Source: Bicyclus anynana
Lineage: Eukaryota; Arthropoda; Insecta; Lepidoptera; Nymphalidae
Reading direction: 5' to 3'
DNA length: 64,000 bases
NCBI RefSeq assembly: GCF_947172395.1
Contig: NC_069092.1
Span: 10,275,418 to 10,339,417, forward strand
Shown: positions 24,342 through 34,392 of the stretch, piece by piece
How positions within the stretch are numbered: position 1 is the stretch's first letter
Layout: each line of letters opens with the position of its first letter
Translations under genes and position numbers: made by a program
Notes under the pieces: generated by a model
The model's database searches: none
What the model was told of the DNA's origin: nothing
The model's input: the letters and a program-made list of their open reading frames with translations, nothing else

Positions 24342-24577
24342 ACGGATAAAAATATCAATTCCTATTGTAATTTGATAATTCGACGCTAATGCATCTCGTC
24401 CGAAGATTGTCTCTCAAACAATGAGGGTCCTGCGGAAATGCAATTAACTGTATACGTCGGAAAGAGGAAATATCAATTCGCCTGTATGAGCGACCACACA
24501 TTACAACATACAAATGTATTCAAAAATAGTTATACAACTTGACATACCATCACAGCGATGCAATTTTTTATTTTGAC

Positions 24578-24934
24578 ATGAATAAGTTTATCTCATCTTA
24601 TTCGTTGACTAAAGATAATTTATATCTGCCAAAAAAATGTAAGCAGCATGTTGCGTCCCTGTTGGCTTACAACTTAAATAAGTCAGTTACAAATGTTGTA
24701 ACGCAGTCTATTGACACTAATTCGACTTGTAAAAATAGTTCTTCTGTTTCTATTGACCAGAGTACGAGTGATAGTACTGTCTCAAATGTTAATTTTTATA
24801 TAAACGATCCAGTTACAAGTAGTGTAACTCAGTCTATTGACATCTCTACAAACTGTAGTAATAGTACAAATATTTCTATATATGACTGCAGTACCAATCC
24901 TAGTACTGTTACAATTAAAAATTCTTTAAACTAG
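24578..24934 (+). CDS. Short Ser/Thr/Asn-rich ORF upstream of LINE ORF2
   Basis: This is an open frame of 118 codons from the first in-frame ATG. It is rich in Ser, Thr and Asn and carries two imperfect internal repeats built on VTQSID-type strings. It ends at TAG 24932-24934, five bases before the ORF2 ATG, a spacing that would suit termination-reinitiation. It sits where LINE ORF1 belongs, but I see no CCHC zinc knuckle, RRM, PHD or esterase motif. It may be a reduced ORF1 or the C-terminal remnant of a 5'-truncated one. Starting further upstream would require a non-ATG codon. Confidence 0.5.
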   Translation: MNKFISSYSLTKDNLYLPKKCKQHVASLLAYNLNKSVTNVVTQSIDTNSTCKNSSSVSIDQSTSDSTVSNVNFYINDPVTSSVTQSIDISTNCSNSTNISIYDCSTNPSTVTIKNSLN

Positions 24935-24939
24935 AAAAT

Positions 24940-27822
24940 ATGACAACGGAGGTGCACTGTAACTTTAACATTGTACACCAAAATATACAGAGCATCAACG
25001 GCAAGGAATTAGAAGTTGAACTATTTGTAGAGAAATTCAATATACACATCTTATGTATTACGGAACACTGGCTCACAAAGTCACAACTATCAGTACTTGA
25101 TATTAAAAATTTTTCATTGTCAAGTGTATTCTCCAGAAGGGCTGGACATGGTGGCTCTTTAATACTTTTACTTAATAACCTAAAATACAAGGATAGAAAA
25201 GACATAGTTAGTCTTTCTGTGGAATGCATTGTTGAACTATCTTGTGTGGAGTTGGAACGAATTGTTATAGTATGCGTGTACCGACCCCCTCCTGCTGACT
25301 TTGATCAATTTGAAGAGGTAATGGAGGATGTAATGAGACGTTTGTGCACATCTTCCAAACAAATACTGATTTGTGGCGATTTTAATGTTGATATTCTAAC
25401 AGAAAACTCAAAGTCTGTTAGATTTCTTAACTTATTCAAATGTTTTGATTTGACTCATGCTTTTAATGAACCTACTAGGATAACGGCTACTTCAGGGACA
25501 TGTCTGGATAATATATTTTACAATTGTGTGATTGAAAAAAAGATGATAATAAATAAATTAGGCTCTGATCACAGTGGTCAAATAATAACTATTTTAAACA
25601 ATAAATCCAATAGCAACCAATGGTTCAAGTATAGGCCGATAACTGAAGGTAAATTAGAGCGATTTAAAAGCATAATTTCTTCAAAAATTCCAAGTCTTTC
25701 ATTTGAAAATAGTCACCCAGACAGGCTATTTGGTACGCTGTTCAAGACAATAGACAAAGAGTTTTGTAAAATTTTTAACTTTAAACGTATTAATGTTACT
25801 CAAAAATTAAAGTTTACCGAATGGGCTACTGTAGGCATTTACAAAAGTAGAGACAGATTGTACGAGTTGTACGAGGAGAAACAGTATAATCAAACGCGAA
25901 CATATTTAGAACATGTAAAAAACTATTCAAAAATTTTCAAACGTGTTTGTATTCTTGCAAAATCATTACACATCAAAGATAGAATAATAAAATCTGAAAA
26001 CAAGGTACAAACAACCTGGAACATAATTAATAAAGAATCAGGCAAAATTAGACCACGTGATATGAGTTTTGAATTAATTGTCAATGATAAAAAGATAAAC
26101 ACCGATAACGAGGTTGTTAATGCCTTTGAAGACTTTTTCCAGAATGTTCCTATCTTGTTAACAGATTCACTGGACTCTTCTGCTACGGAAGCCCAGAGGA
26201 TATTAAGAGGCCATGTTAAAGAGTGCAACGTTCTTTTTGAATTTCATCATATAACTGTATCAGACATTAAAAAAACTTTTAAACTGTTAAAATTAAAAAG
26301 AACTGGAGACATGTGGGGCATGTCAGTGAAAGTAATATCTAACATCATTGATGTCATTGCTCCCCACTTAGCTATTATTTTTAATGAATGCGTGGATTTG
26401 GGTATCTTTCCGAACCTAATGAAACATGGCAAACTGTTACCACTTTTTAAATCAGGTGACAAAACTGATGTTAATAATTATAGACCAATTACAATACTGC
26501 CAACACTTAGTAAGGTTTTTGAAAAAATCATTTTAAATCAACTTTTAAGTCATTTTAATTTAAATAATTTATTTCACCCTGAACAGTATGGTTTTACTAA
26601 AGGTCGCAGTACAACTGATGCAGGTGCTAAACTTTTAAAACATATATATGATGCATGGGAAAATGCTAAGAATGCTATTGGTGTATTTTGTGATTTGTCC
26701 AAAGCATTCGATTGTGTTGACCATAACATTCTTTTACTTAAGTTAAGCCACTATGGCATAAAAAGTGTTGCACTCGATCTCATCGCCTCTTATCTTAGTG
26801 ATAGAACACAAAAGGTATGCATAAATGATTCAAAGTCTCGCGGTTTTTCTAACACAATGGGCGTCCCACAGGGTTCAATTCTGGGTCCTTTTCTATTCCT
26901 AGTGTACATAAACGATTTACCACACCATGTTAGCGGCATCTGTGAGATAGTACTGTTTGCTGACGACACATCCCTAATTTTTAAGAGTGACAGAAGTAAA
27001 GATAATTCCGACGATGTAAACCGTGCCATATCGCATGTGTCGCATTGGTTCACTGTTAACAACTTACTTTTAAATGCAAAGAAAACTAAATGTATTGAGT
27101 TTTCATTACCAAATGTTATAAAATTAGATAAGTCTATAATGATCAATGGTGAAACACTAGAAATAGAGAATTCCACAGTTTTCCTGGGAGTGACCTTGGA
27201 TTCTAAACTTCAGTGGGGTGCTCATATAGAAAAACTGTCAGGTAAACTCAGCTCAGCTGCTTTTGCAGTGAGAAAAATAAGACAGTTTACTGATGTTGAT
27301 ACAGCTAGACTTGTTTATTTTGCGTACTTTCACAGCGTAATGTCTTACGGTATTTTGTTGTGGGGCAAGGCTGCTGATATACATTCTATATTTGTACTTC
27401 AAAAAAGAGCAATTCGAGCAATATATCAACTAAAATCACGCGAGTCCCTTCGTCAAAAGTTTAAAGAAATAGGCATTTTAACAGTAGCCTGTCAGTATAT
27501 ATATAACAGTATAGCTTATGTGAGACAAAATATTAATTTGTACAAACGAAAAGGAGATGTAAACCCACGTCTTACTAGACACGGGCATAAGTTAGTTATT
27601 TCTGCATATCGTCTCCAAAGAGTTAAAAAATCTTTTGTGGGTTTGGGTGTACTCTTCTATAACAAGATCCCCAAGACTGTGATGGACTTGCCAATGCACA
27701 ACTTTAAGCAATGTGTTAAAAAACATTTACTTAGTCGAGGTTACTACACTATTGATGAGTTCCTTAACGACAAAGGTGCTTGGAGGCCATTGGATCAGCT
27801 TCCACCTTCACACAGGAAATAA
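24940..27822 (+). CDS. LINE ORF2: AP-like endonuclease plus reverse transcriptase
   Basis: 960 residues with no internal stop. The N-terminal endonuclease/exonuclease/phosphatase fold (about 8-215) shows N15, E42 (TEHWL), D147/N149 (GDFNVD), a T-x-LDNIF block and the S209-D210-H211 triad. It would nick target DNA to prime reverse transcription. The reverse transcriptase (about 493-760) shows NNYRPI, D585 and D591 in DLSKAFD, GVPQGSILGP, and the FADD catalytic box with D675/D676. The C-terminal region contains LWGKAADI, LQKRAIRAIY and a long basic stretch typical of Jockey/CR1-group enzymes. All catalytic residues I can check are present, so the protein could be active. The protein would work in cis on its own RNA. 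The clade assignment (CR1, Daphne or relative) is by motif memory only. Confidence 0.9.
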   Translation: MTTEVHCNFNIVHQNIQSINGKELEVELFVEKFNIHILCITEHWLTKSQLSVLDIKNFSLSSVFSRRAGHGGSLILLLNNLKYKDRKDIVSLSVECIVELSCVELERIVIVCVYRPPPADFDQFEEVMEDVMRRLCTSSKQILICGDFNVDILTENSKSVRFLNLFKCFDLTHAFNEPTRITATSGTCLDNIFYNCVIEKKMIINKLGSDHSGQIITILNNKSNSNQWFKYRPITEGKLERFKSIISSKIPSLSFENSHPDRLFGTLFKTIDKEFCKIFNFKRINVTQKLKFTEWATVGIYKSRDRLYELYEEKQYNQTRTYLEHVKNYSKIFKRVCILAKSLHIKDRIIKSENKVQTTWNIINKESGKIRPRDMSFELIVNDKKINTDNEVVNAFEDFFQNVPILLTDSLDSSATEAQRILRGHVKECNVLFEFHHITVSDIKKTFKLLKLKRTGDMWGMSVKVISNIIDVIAPHLAIIFNECVDLGIFPNLMKHGKLLPLFKSGDKTDVNNYRPITILPTLSKVFEKIILNQLLSHFNLNNLFHPEQYGFTKGRSTTDAGAKLLKHIYDAWENAKNAIGVFCDLSKAFDCVDHNILLLKLSHYGIKSVALDLIASYLSDRTQKVCINDSKSRGFSNTMGVPQGSILGPFLFLVYINDLPHHVSGICEIVLFADDTSLIFKSDRSKDNSDDVNRAISHVSHWFTVNNLLLNAKKTKCIEFSLPNVIKLDKSIMINGETLEIENSTVFLGVTLDSKLQWGAHIEKLSGKLSSAAFAVRKIRQFTDVDTARLVYFAYFHSVMSYGILLWGKAADIHSIFVLQKRAIRAIYQLKSRESLRQKFKEIGILTVACQYIYNSIAYVRQNINLYKRKGDVNPRLTRHGHKLVISAYRLQRVKKSFVGLGVLFYNKIPKTVMDLPMHNFKQCVKKHLLSRGYYTIDEFLNDKGAWRPLDQLPPSHRK

Positions 27823-28045
27823 AACTATAAGAAATTGTAATTTAATTGTTATCAAATGTAAATTGTAATACTGTATGACTTTTTCAAAAGAGCAACTGTT
27901 GAGTTTCTTGCCGGTATCTTCTCAGCAGAACCTGCCTTCCGAACCGGTGGTAGAATCTTTACAAATAGTCAACTGACGTGTCAAAAGTGCTTGTAAACTG
28001 AGCCTACTTGAAATAAATGAATTTTGAATTTTGAATTTTGAATTT
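27823..28045 (+). repeat. LINE 3' UTR and (TGAATTT)4 tail
   Basis: The 3' UTR holds the segment common in lepidopteran LINE fragments (GAGCAACTGTTGAGTTTC, then the GAACCGGTGG block). AATAAA is at 28012-28017. Four exact TGAATTT heptamers follow at 28018-28045. The heptamer tail is likely the end recognised by the reverse transcriptase. Confidence 0.8.
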
Positions 28046-28281
28046 AGTACTTATTGTAATAGACATAAAGCTTTAAGGGTACGTATGGATATTTGAGGTC
28101 CGCTGTACTGAGAATTGACTGATTTGATTGGCTTAGCTGACGACCCGCTTGGCTCAATTAGGTGATCTGCTTTCACAATGAGCACTGATACTGCATGTGA
28201 TGTTAATTTTTATTACTCTAAAACCATGTTGATTATAGACATTGTTAAGTAACAAAGATCTTTATTTAAATTCGTTTAATT

Positions 28282-28589
28282 ACAAGTTAGCCCTTGACTA
28301 CAATCTCACCTGGTGGTAAATGATGTTACAGTCTAAGATGGAAGCGGGCTTACTTGTTAGGAGGAGGATGAAAATTCACACACCTTTCTGTTTCTACATG
28401 ACATCGTACCGGAACGCTAAATCGCTTGGCGGTACGTCTTTGCCGGTAGGGTGGTAACTAGCCACGGCCGAAGCCTCCCACCAGCCAGACCTGGACAAAT
28501 TAAGAAAATTTTAATCTGCCCAGCCGGGGATCGAACCCAGGACCTTCATCTAGTAAATCCACCGCGCATACCACTGCGCCACGGAGGCC
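28282..28589 (-). mobile_element. tRNA-derived SINE, family B
   Basis: Minus orientation. The 3' end TACAAGTTAGCCCTTGACTA is at the left, and the head complement CACTGCGCCACGGAGGCC at the right. Full length. Confidence 0.9.
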
Positions 28590-28786
28590 GTCAAAGTGGA
28601 ACCGACTTCAAAGACGTATTTCAGATATTTTGATTTTAACACAAAATTACTGAACCAATTTTCATGTAAATGAATTGGGACCAATCTGGAAGTATTTTCT
28701 CTTTCATACAAAGAAAAAAATTTTAAATTTGGTTTAAAAATTACGAAGTTATGAGAATTGAAGACGGTTGAAAAGAGAAAATATCA

Positions 28787-29186
28787 TCATCATCATCATA
28801 TCAGCCGATGGACGTCCACTGCAGGACATAGGCCTTTTGTAGGGACTTCCAAACATCACGATACTGAGCCATCTGCATCCAGCGAATCCCTGCGACTCGC
28901 TTGATGTCGTCAGTCCACCTGGTGGGGGGTCGGCCAACACTGCGATTACTAGTGCGGGGTCGCCATTCCAGCACTTTGGGACCCCAACGTCCATCGGCTC
29001 TTCGAACTATGTGCCCCGCCCATTGCCACTTCAGCTTCGCAACTCGTTGAGCTATGTCTGTGACTTTGGTTCTTCTGCGGATCTCCTCATTTCTGATTCG
29101 ATCACGCAGAGATACTCCTAACATAGCTCGTTCCATCGCCCGCTGTGTGACTCTGAGCCTTCTTATCAGGCCCATAGTTAGCGACC
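28787..29186 (-). mobile_element. RTE-LINE 3'-end copy with (ATG)n tail
   Basis: It contains an open C-terminal reverse-transcriptase tail of 124 codons (LKWQWAGHIVRRADGRWGPK, then VGRPPTRWTDDIKRVAG), and ends in an ATG/ATC trinucleotide repeat. The 5' boundary is again at CTTGGTCGCTAACTATGGG. A possible short duplication (AAAATAT) occurs near both ends. Confidence 0.85.
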
Positions 29187-31491
29187 AAGTCTATCAAAAT
29201 ATAGCAACTGTTAAATTGATACTCTGCCGATATGATGGTATCTATCCAGTATGATAATATTATCTATCCACGTTCTTTCATTGACCTGTGTTGATAATTG
29301 AGGCAAAGGCCTCACTCAAAAAGCATATGAGTAAATAGTATACGTACGTGTAAGTGAATAACCAGTACATAATTACCACTTGCTCTTGTAGTAAAAAAAT
29401 AAATATTGATAAAGATGTGTCTCATTGTAAAAATAATGAAAAAAATCATTCGACAACTCCGGTATTAGGTAAAGCAAGCACAAAACCAGACAAAAACGGA
29501 CGTGTCAAAAAGAATTCTCCATATCTCTCACAAACATCCTGCAATCGTCGGATGATCTCACTAATGATGGAGTACACACATTCGGAACGCTAAAACGTGT
29601 TGTATTCGGTTGATAAAATCAGAAAAAAACACCTCGCGTTCCTGTTTTAGTTATTTGTCGTCACATTAAACGAGTACTCAGCAAAAAGGCGGGCGGAGAT
29701 CAAAGGATGACGTGGCGACTGGAATAACATCCCGGCGAAATATTTTACACATTTGCGACATTTTGCACGACAAAAAATCGCATGACAAAAACTTTTACAG
29801 AAAAATATCGTGATCATATACACGTAGAACGAGAGCTTTACCAGCCAGTTCGCCATTGTCATATGAAAGCTGAAACTGATTCTACCATAGCAGGCAGGCA
29901 ACTATACAGATTGTACTTACCATGGTTGCTTTATGAGGTCGCAGGACGCATAATCAAGATCCAGACCGTCTATCATCAAGAACAAAACGTGTTTTGTTTT
30001 ATAATTTCTTAGGAAAACATAAGAAATCATATCCTCAGTTACCAGACACGTAATGGAAACCCTTTGCCTGAAGTGAAAGTAAAAAAGGGTAAGGTATTTT
30101 TAAGAGGTAATTATATTTTTTAATTATTACAATTTTCGTGTAAAATTCATTTACATAATGTACTTTTCTGGACATTATTTAGCTTCCAATTTTTACTTTG
30201 AACGTTATTTCTTCACTTAATGCAACAAAAATCATATTTGGTTGTACGTGATTTTAATGGATAAACCTGAGAATACAGTAAAGGGATAAACATACTGGAT
30301 AATTACAGTTATTTTGAGTAAAAGTAACAGACGTTTACAAAGATCACGTCAGACAAAGATGACGTTTGGTTTATATTTTAAATATCATTTACAAACACTT
30401 ACAATTGATATACATAATTGAATGTTAGAAGGACGATGGTAGGAATGTTACTCTTGAAATAAAAAGTAGCTAGCGTGACCACACTCTAAAGACACCGTGA
30501 AACTAAACTGCGAATTTATTAAGACATTTACGTTGCCTGATGTGTTTCAAATACAATGCTCTACGAACTGCTAACATAAATTAGCATAAAAAAGATCGTG
30601 CTCTTTGTACTACGGAGTAAAAAGAAAATTGTTTTGAACTACTGCAAAGTTTATTACTTAGGTGACAAAGACATTAACTTTTTTATGTGGACTTATTTAG
30701 AGTTTCAAAGACAAAATGTTTACTTTATTATTTTATAAATGCTGCTTAATTTAACATTTATGCCTTTACTTCTGTTACAACATATATACAACATTTTCGT
30801 TTTTCGATTGGACTTACATTAAAATTTGTTCCAATGCATCATTATTGCCCCAATACTAGTGCGGAAGTTTGAGTGACTTTCTTTATATTTTGTGTTCAAA
30901 AGGCTTCGACAGCAAAGGATCTAATAATACCTATGCGAGGAAATCTACAGGGTAACATTAATATTATCAGAAAGGAGTAAACGACAGGCATTATCACTGT
31001 CGATGCTCAATTCGTTGATTGTTCAGCGCCAAGATCTAGATATTTTTGATATAAAGCTTCATGTATTTATTGATATTGTAAACAGCTGTGAATTTTAATT
31101 TTATATTGTACGTCTGTACTTTGTATGCGTTTTGGCTTAGCTGTAAGCATACTAAGGATATATAATAAATAAATAAATAAATAAATAAATAAGCAACTCA
31201 AACCGCTTTTTCAGATAAGGAATATAATGATGGAGAAGAATAGAGTTTAAAATAGATATTAGTATTGTAGCGAATGGAAAGCCACTTCACTTTAGTGCCA
31301 AATTAGCAAGTTGTTGTGATACTACAAGATACTGATCTAAATTAAATAGTGCTGAATTAATATCTAATAACATTTAGCACCTACGTGATCGTCGCGACTT
31401 TAGACGCATCCGAGATGCAACTGATGACGAAAATAAACTGTAAACAAGAGTTCTGTAACTACATTCATATTTCTCCCAAGTAAAGCCAACA
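29187..31491. other. AT-rich intergenic DNA
   Basis: No supported gene. Short frames at 29647-30012 on both strands overlap and show no family features. A microsatellite lies at 31160. Confidence 0.5.
31160..31192. repeat. (AAAT)n microsatellite
   Basis: About seven AAAT units. It is preceded by a TATTGATATTGTAAACAGCTG segment. It may be a LINE or SINE tail. Confidence 0.8.
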
Positions 31492-31660
31492 ATGGCAAAG
31501 AAAGGCGGAGGGAACAAGAGCGCGTGGCAGATCACCAATGCGCTGGACGGACCCAGTGAAAACTGCTCTCCATGGCTCGCTCCACAAAAGTGCTAAGAGA
31601 GACACACTACGGGAGGAATGGCGACGGATAGTGAGGCTTGCCACCACACCCAAATGACGA
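31492..31660 (+). pseudogene. LINE reverse-transcriptase C-terminal remnant
   Basis: One frame reads GRSPMRWTDPVKTALHGS, then REEWRRIVRLATTPK and a stop (TGA). This is the G-R-P-x-R-W-x-D C-terminal motif of RTE-like reverse transcriptases, but the sequence is clearly distinct from the RTE tails elsewhere here. Only the last 55 or so codons are present, so it is a 5'-truncated copy. A perfect hairpin at 31670-31707 follows directly. Confidence 0.7.
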
Positions 31661-31669
31661 CCACGACCA

Positions 31670-31707
31670 CTTTTTCGTTACACTCTATTAAGAGTGTAAC
31701 GAAAAAG
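31670..31707. repeat. Perfect 17-bp hairpin after LINE remnant
   Basis: The arm CTTTTTCGTTACACTCT and its exact complement are separated by ATTA. It lies about 10 bp after the stop of a LINE reverse-transcriptase tail and may belong to that element's 3' UTR. Confidence 0.8.
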
Positions 31708-32353
31708 AAGATTGCCAACAGGACGAATCCAAAAGAGGAAAGGCTAATGCTAGCCACAAACGATAAATTTTTCTCATGTTTCTATAGCACCCACGACTAT
31801 AATTGATCGTGTGTTGGTCACTGCGTAAATGACTTGTATAGTATGCCGCGTGGGTACTGCCGTTTGCTTTTCAGAAACGTGAGAATAATTGACCGTCAAT
31901 GGCAACCTTAAGACCATTTCACATTCTCGTACCATCCGGCCTTACACACAATTTATGTCTCCATTTGCGTGATCATTATTCAATGAAACGTACGGTGTGG
32001 CGCTGAAATTAATATCGATGCAGAAAACAGGCAATAAAATTAATGATGACATTTGCAAATGCTATACGAGCAATACAATCAGTTAGTGTCAGTATTTCTT
32101 AAAGATGGTAAGTAAATTGATTTTCTTTCGTCCTTAATTCTTGGAGAGAATTATGCGTTTGAAGTTAAATCACAAAAAAGTATTTGAACGGTACAGAGAT
32201 CGACTTTAGTCATATAGAGTTTTTAAATTTTTGAAAGCTGAATAAACTATTTAACCATGTTAAATATTTTGTAAATATTCATGCTAGTATAGATCAGTAA
32301 TATAATAATTATTTCTATTTAGTTACCTATCTTCATCATCTTCATCTTTGTAG

Positions 32354-32610
32354 ATGGACCAACAAACTAAAACACAGCCCCTAGTCCCCGGCAGCCCCGC
32401 TATTCCTGGCTCTGGCAGCGGTTACGGTAACGGCGGGGCAAGGGGTGTTCAGTGTTGGCCGACCCCCCACCAGGTGGACTGACGACATCAAGCGAGTTGC
32501 AGGGATTCGCTGGATGCAGGCGGCTCAGTATCGTGATGTTTGGAAGTCCCTACAAAAGGCCTATGTCCTGCAGTAGACGTCTATCGGCTGATATGATTAT
32601 GATGATGAGT
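32354..32610 (+). mobile_element. Internally deleted RTE element (N-terminal leader joined to C-terminal tail)
   Basis: An ATG at 32354 opens MDQQTKTQPLVPGSPAIPGS and a Gly/Ser-rich stretch. I associate this with the N-terminus of lepidopteran RTE proteins. Within about 100 bp it runs, out of frame, into the usual RTE C-terminal end (VGRPPTRWTDDIKRVAG), followed by the 3' UTR and an ATG-type tail. Most of the endonuclease and reverse transcriptase is missing. Confidence 0.65.
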
Positions 32611-32729
32611 TACCTATACTCATTATTCAATTTATAACTATGAACCGAGTAGGTACCCCAAAGTGGTTGCACTACAAAGTGTGACGTCACGGGTAACAGC
32701 GATAGTGATTGTACCATTATTTTGTGGTA

Positions 32730-33840
32730 GAGGAAACACCGCAAGCAGGTTCCAGGACTTGTGACTTTGAGAGTATGTTTAAGACCCCTTTAGAATGGAT
32801 CAATACTCACCTTCCCTGCCCGACATGTTATGCCCACACTAAACAATTTATAATAAACTATAATTACAACGCAAAACATTATCAATTATTACAACACAAA
32901 ACATAGCGACAAAGTGATGATAGTTGTAAGAAAAACACTAAACATTCTACTCTAATCGGTAAGATAGATAAACAGACATGATGAAACTATAAGGATCTCT
33001 TGTTGACTACGGAATCCTAAAAACAGAGTTCCATGCGTCCTCTAGTTCCTAATATAAAGATATTCGTGTTTGCTTTGACATAGCAATAAATAATAGTAAT
33101 ATTAGTTTACAGGTAATATTAATCTTGAGTAGGTAGCTCAGACCAATTATAGAAGGACCTGTATCCCACTCAGAGTCACGAACAAAATTGTCTGTCATTT
33201 TCTGAAGAAAACGAGCTTAGATTTCGTATATATCTTCTACTAAACTAGAAGTTTTTGCCCGTTTTTTACACAATTCAATTACACAAAAAGGTATTTTTAC
33301 GGAGCTCTTAAACCGACAAACACGATTACAACTATTTAACATCGATTCCATAGAGACAGTTTTTATAATCGCATTAGATGGTTGATCATATACTTTGACA
33401 TAAAAGTAACGTTTAGCGAGGCAGGTCCTATACAATAATTTGTCTGAGGTAGGTAGCGACTCCCGACTCCCGGTAGCAATTGTCCGTCTGTCGCCAGCGG
33501 CTCTGTGCGGTATTATTAATGCAGCCGCCTCTCAGACTCGCTACCTGTTATTTAGCATTAGTTCGCTATGGTAATAATATAATTAAACTTTACGTCAATT
33601 TTAATAATGAATTGGACGGTTATTTTGCTATTTACTATTAAGCCAGGACTTATTATAGCTGCGGCAACTTTTTGAGTTTTTATACAATAGTTACAACACA
33701 AAATATTATTGCACAGAATCACTAACACGACTGGCAGCGTGACGGTGTCCATGCTGCCTAACAAACAACTAAGCTCAAGTCATTAAAAACCCTCTTATTT
33801 ATACCAACACTGATAGCTCCCCTCCACAAAAACCACTATA
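32730..33840 (-). promoter_or_regulatory. Promoter-leader module, minus-strand copy, with distal block
   Basis: On the minus strand: TATAAATA (33796-33803), an altered initiator TTAGTTG, the ATG at 33762-33764, then 68 codons (MDTVTLPVVLVILCNN..., hydrophobic start) to 33558. About 900 bp further on, ACATGTCGGGCAGGGAAGGTGAG and a block ending near 32730 match 11130-11240. The shared order of both blocks shows that this is one unit of about 1.1 kb, shortened at 11 kb. Confidence 0.45.
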
Positions 33841-33865
33841 TATTAAATCATTAACGGCCTACTAC

Positions 33866-33952
33866 AAGTCCAGGCCCCCCTCCATAGAGGAGAGTGGATA
33901 TGAAGCTTAGAGTTAGAGCCACCATGCTGCTCCAATGCGGATTATCTTAATC
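33866..33952. repeat. Dispersed repeat fragment, CCATGCTGCTCCAATG type
   Basis: Shares GGCC.CCCTCC, AGGAGAG.GGATAT and CCACCATGCTGCTCCAATGC-like sequence with 60484-60595. Probably SINE-derived. Confidence 0.5.
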
Positions 33953-33963
33953 TCTCTCATTCT

Positions 33964-34075
33964 GCCGATGAATGTCCATTGTAGGAGATAGGTCTTTTGT
34001 AGGGACTTCTAAACATCAGAATCCTATGCCGCCTGCATCCAGTGAATCCCTGCGATACGCTTGATGTCTCATTCT
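33964..34075 (-). mobile_element. RTE-LINE 3'-end fragment inserted in a SINE remnant
   Basis: It carries the minus-strand RTE 3' end (complement of GGCTGAT-like and AAGCGTATCGCAGGG blocks). It is flanked by TCATTCTG copies at both ends. SINE-like sequence (TCTCTCATTCTG before; AGACTCGTGCTTAATAATGA after) lies outside. A perfect fold-back ends the fragment (34051-34095). Confidence 0.65.
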
Positions 34076-34095
34076 GAGACATCAAGCGTATCGCA
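34051..34095. repeat. Perfect 21-bp fold-back at RTE/SINE junction
   Basis: The 21-base arm beginning TGCGATACGCTTGATGTC is followed by TTC and then the exact reverse complement. The right arm is not part of either parent repeat, so it looks like local template switching during insertion or repair. Confidence 0.85.
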
Positions 34096-34332
34096 GAGAC
34101 TCGTGCTTAATAATGAGCCGAATATGGTTAATGGTTAATAAGTTGCATTATTATGATGAGCTTGTTTAATGTTCGCTAGGAGAAACAAAAGAATTCAATA
34201 TTTCAAACTTAACATTTTTCAACTCAAATTTATAATGGATAGACGTCTGCATTTGAAACTTTATGCCAACATATATAAATGCATCTTGTTAAATTTCTAA
34301 ACTGTAAACTAGATGGCGCCACCGGTATTTTA

Positions 34333-34392
34333 CCTCGCAGTATCGTTTGTTATCTCGTAAAGTATAAATATTTTTCGATATTAGTTTGAAGC
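34333..34392 (+). promoter_or_regulatory. Putative U1 snRNA promoter segment
   Basis: Insect snRNA genes carry a proximal sequence element at about -60 to -40, which would fall near 34333-34353. I cannot match a lepidopteran consensus from memory. A TATAAATA lies at 34363-34370, that is -30 to -23. In Drosophila a TATA box beside the PSE marks RNA polymerase III snRNA genes such as U6, so its presence before U1 is notable. However, no T-run terminator follows the RNA, which argues for polymerase II. Confidence 0.35.

Larger units (their letters stand above)
24578..28046 (+). mobile_element. CR1/Jockey-group non-LTR retrotransposon, apparently intact ORF2
   Basis: This LINE has a short upstream frame, a 960-codon endonuclease/reverse-transcriptase frame, a 3' UTR and a (TGAATTT)4 tail instead of poly(A). 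A simple-repeat tail fits the CR1-like branch of the Jockey superfamily. The 3' UTR matches fragments elsewhere in the window (1632-1753, 22975-23140, 58708-58800, all minus strand), which shows a multi-copy family. The 5' limit is uncertain: sequence back to about 24340 may be 5' UTR, and no target-site duplication was identified. The open ORF2 with all catalytic motifs suggests a young insertion. Confidence 0.85.
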
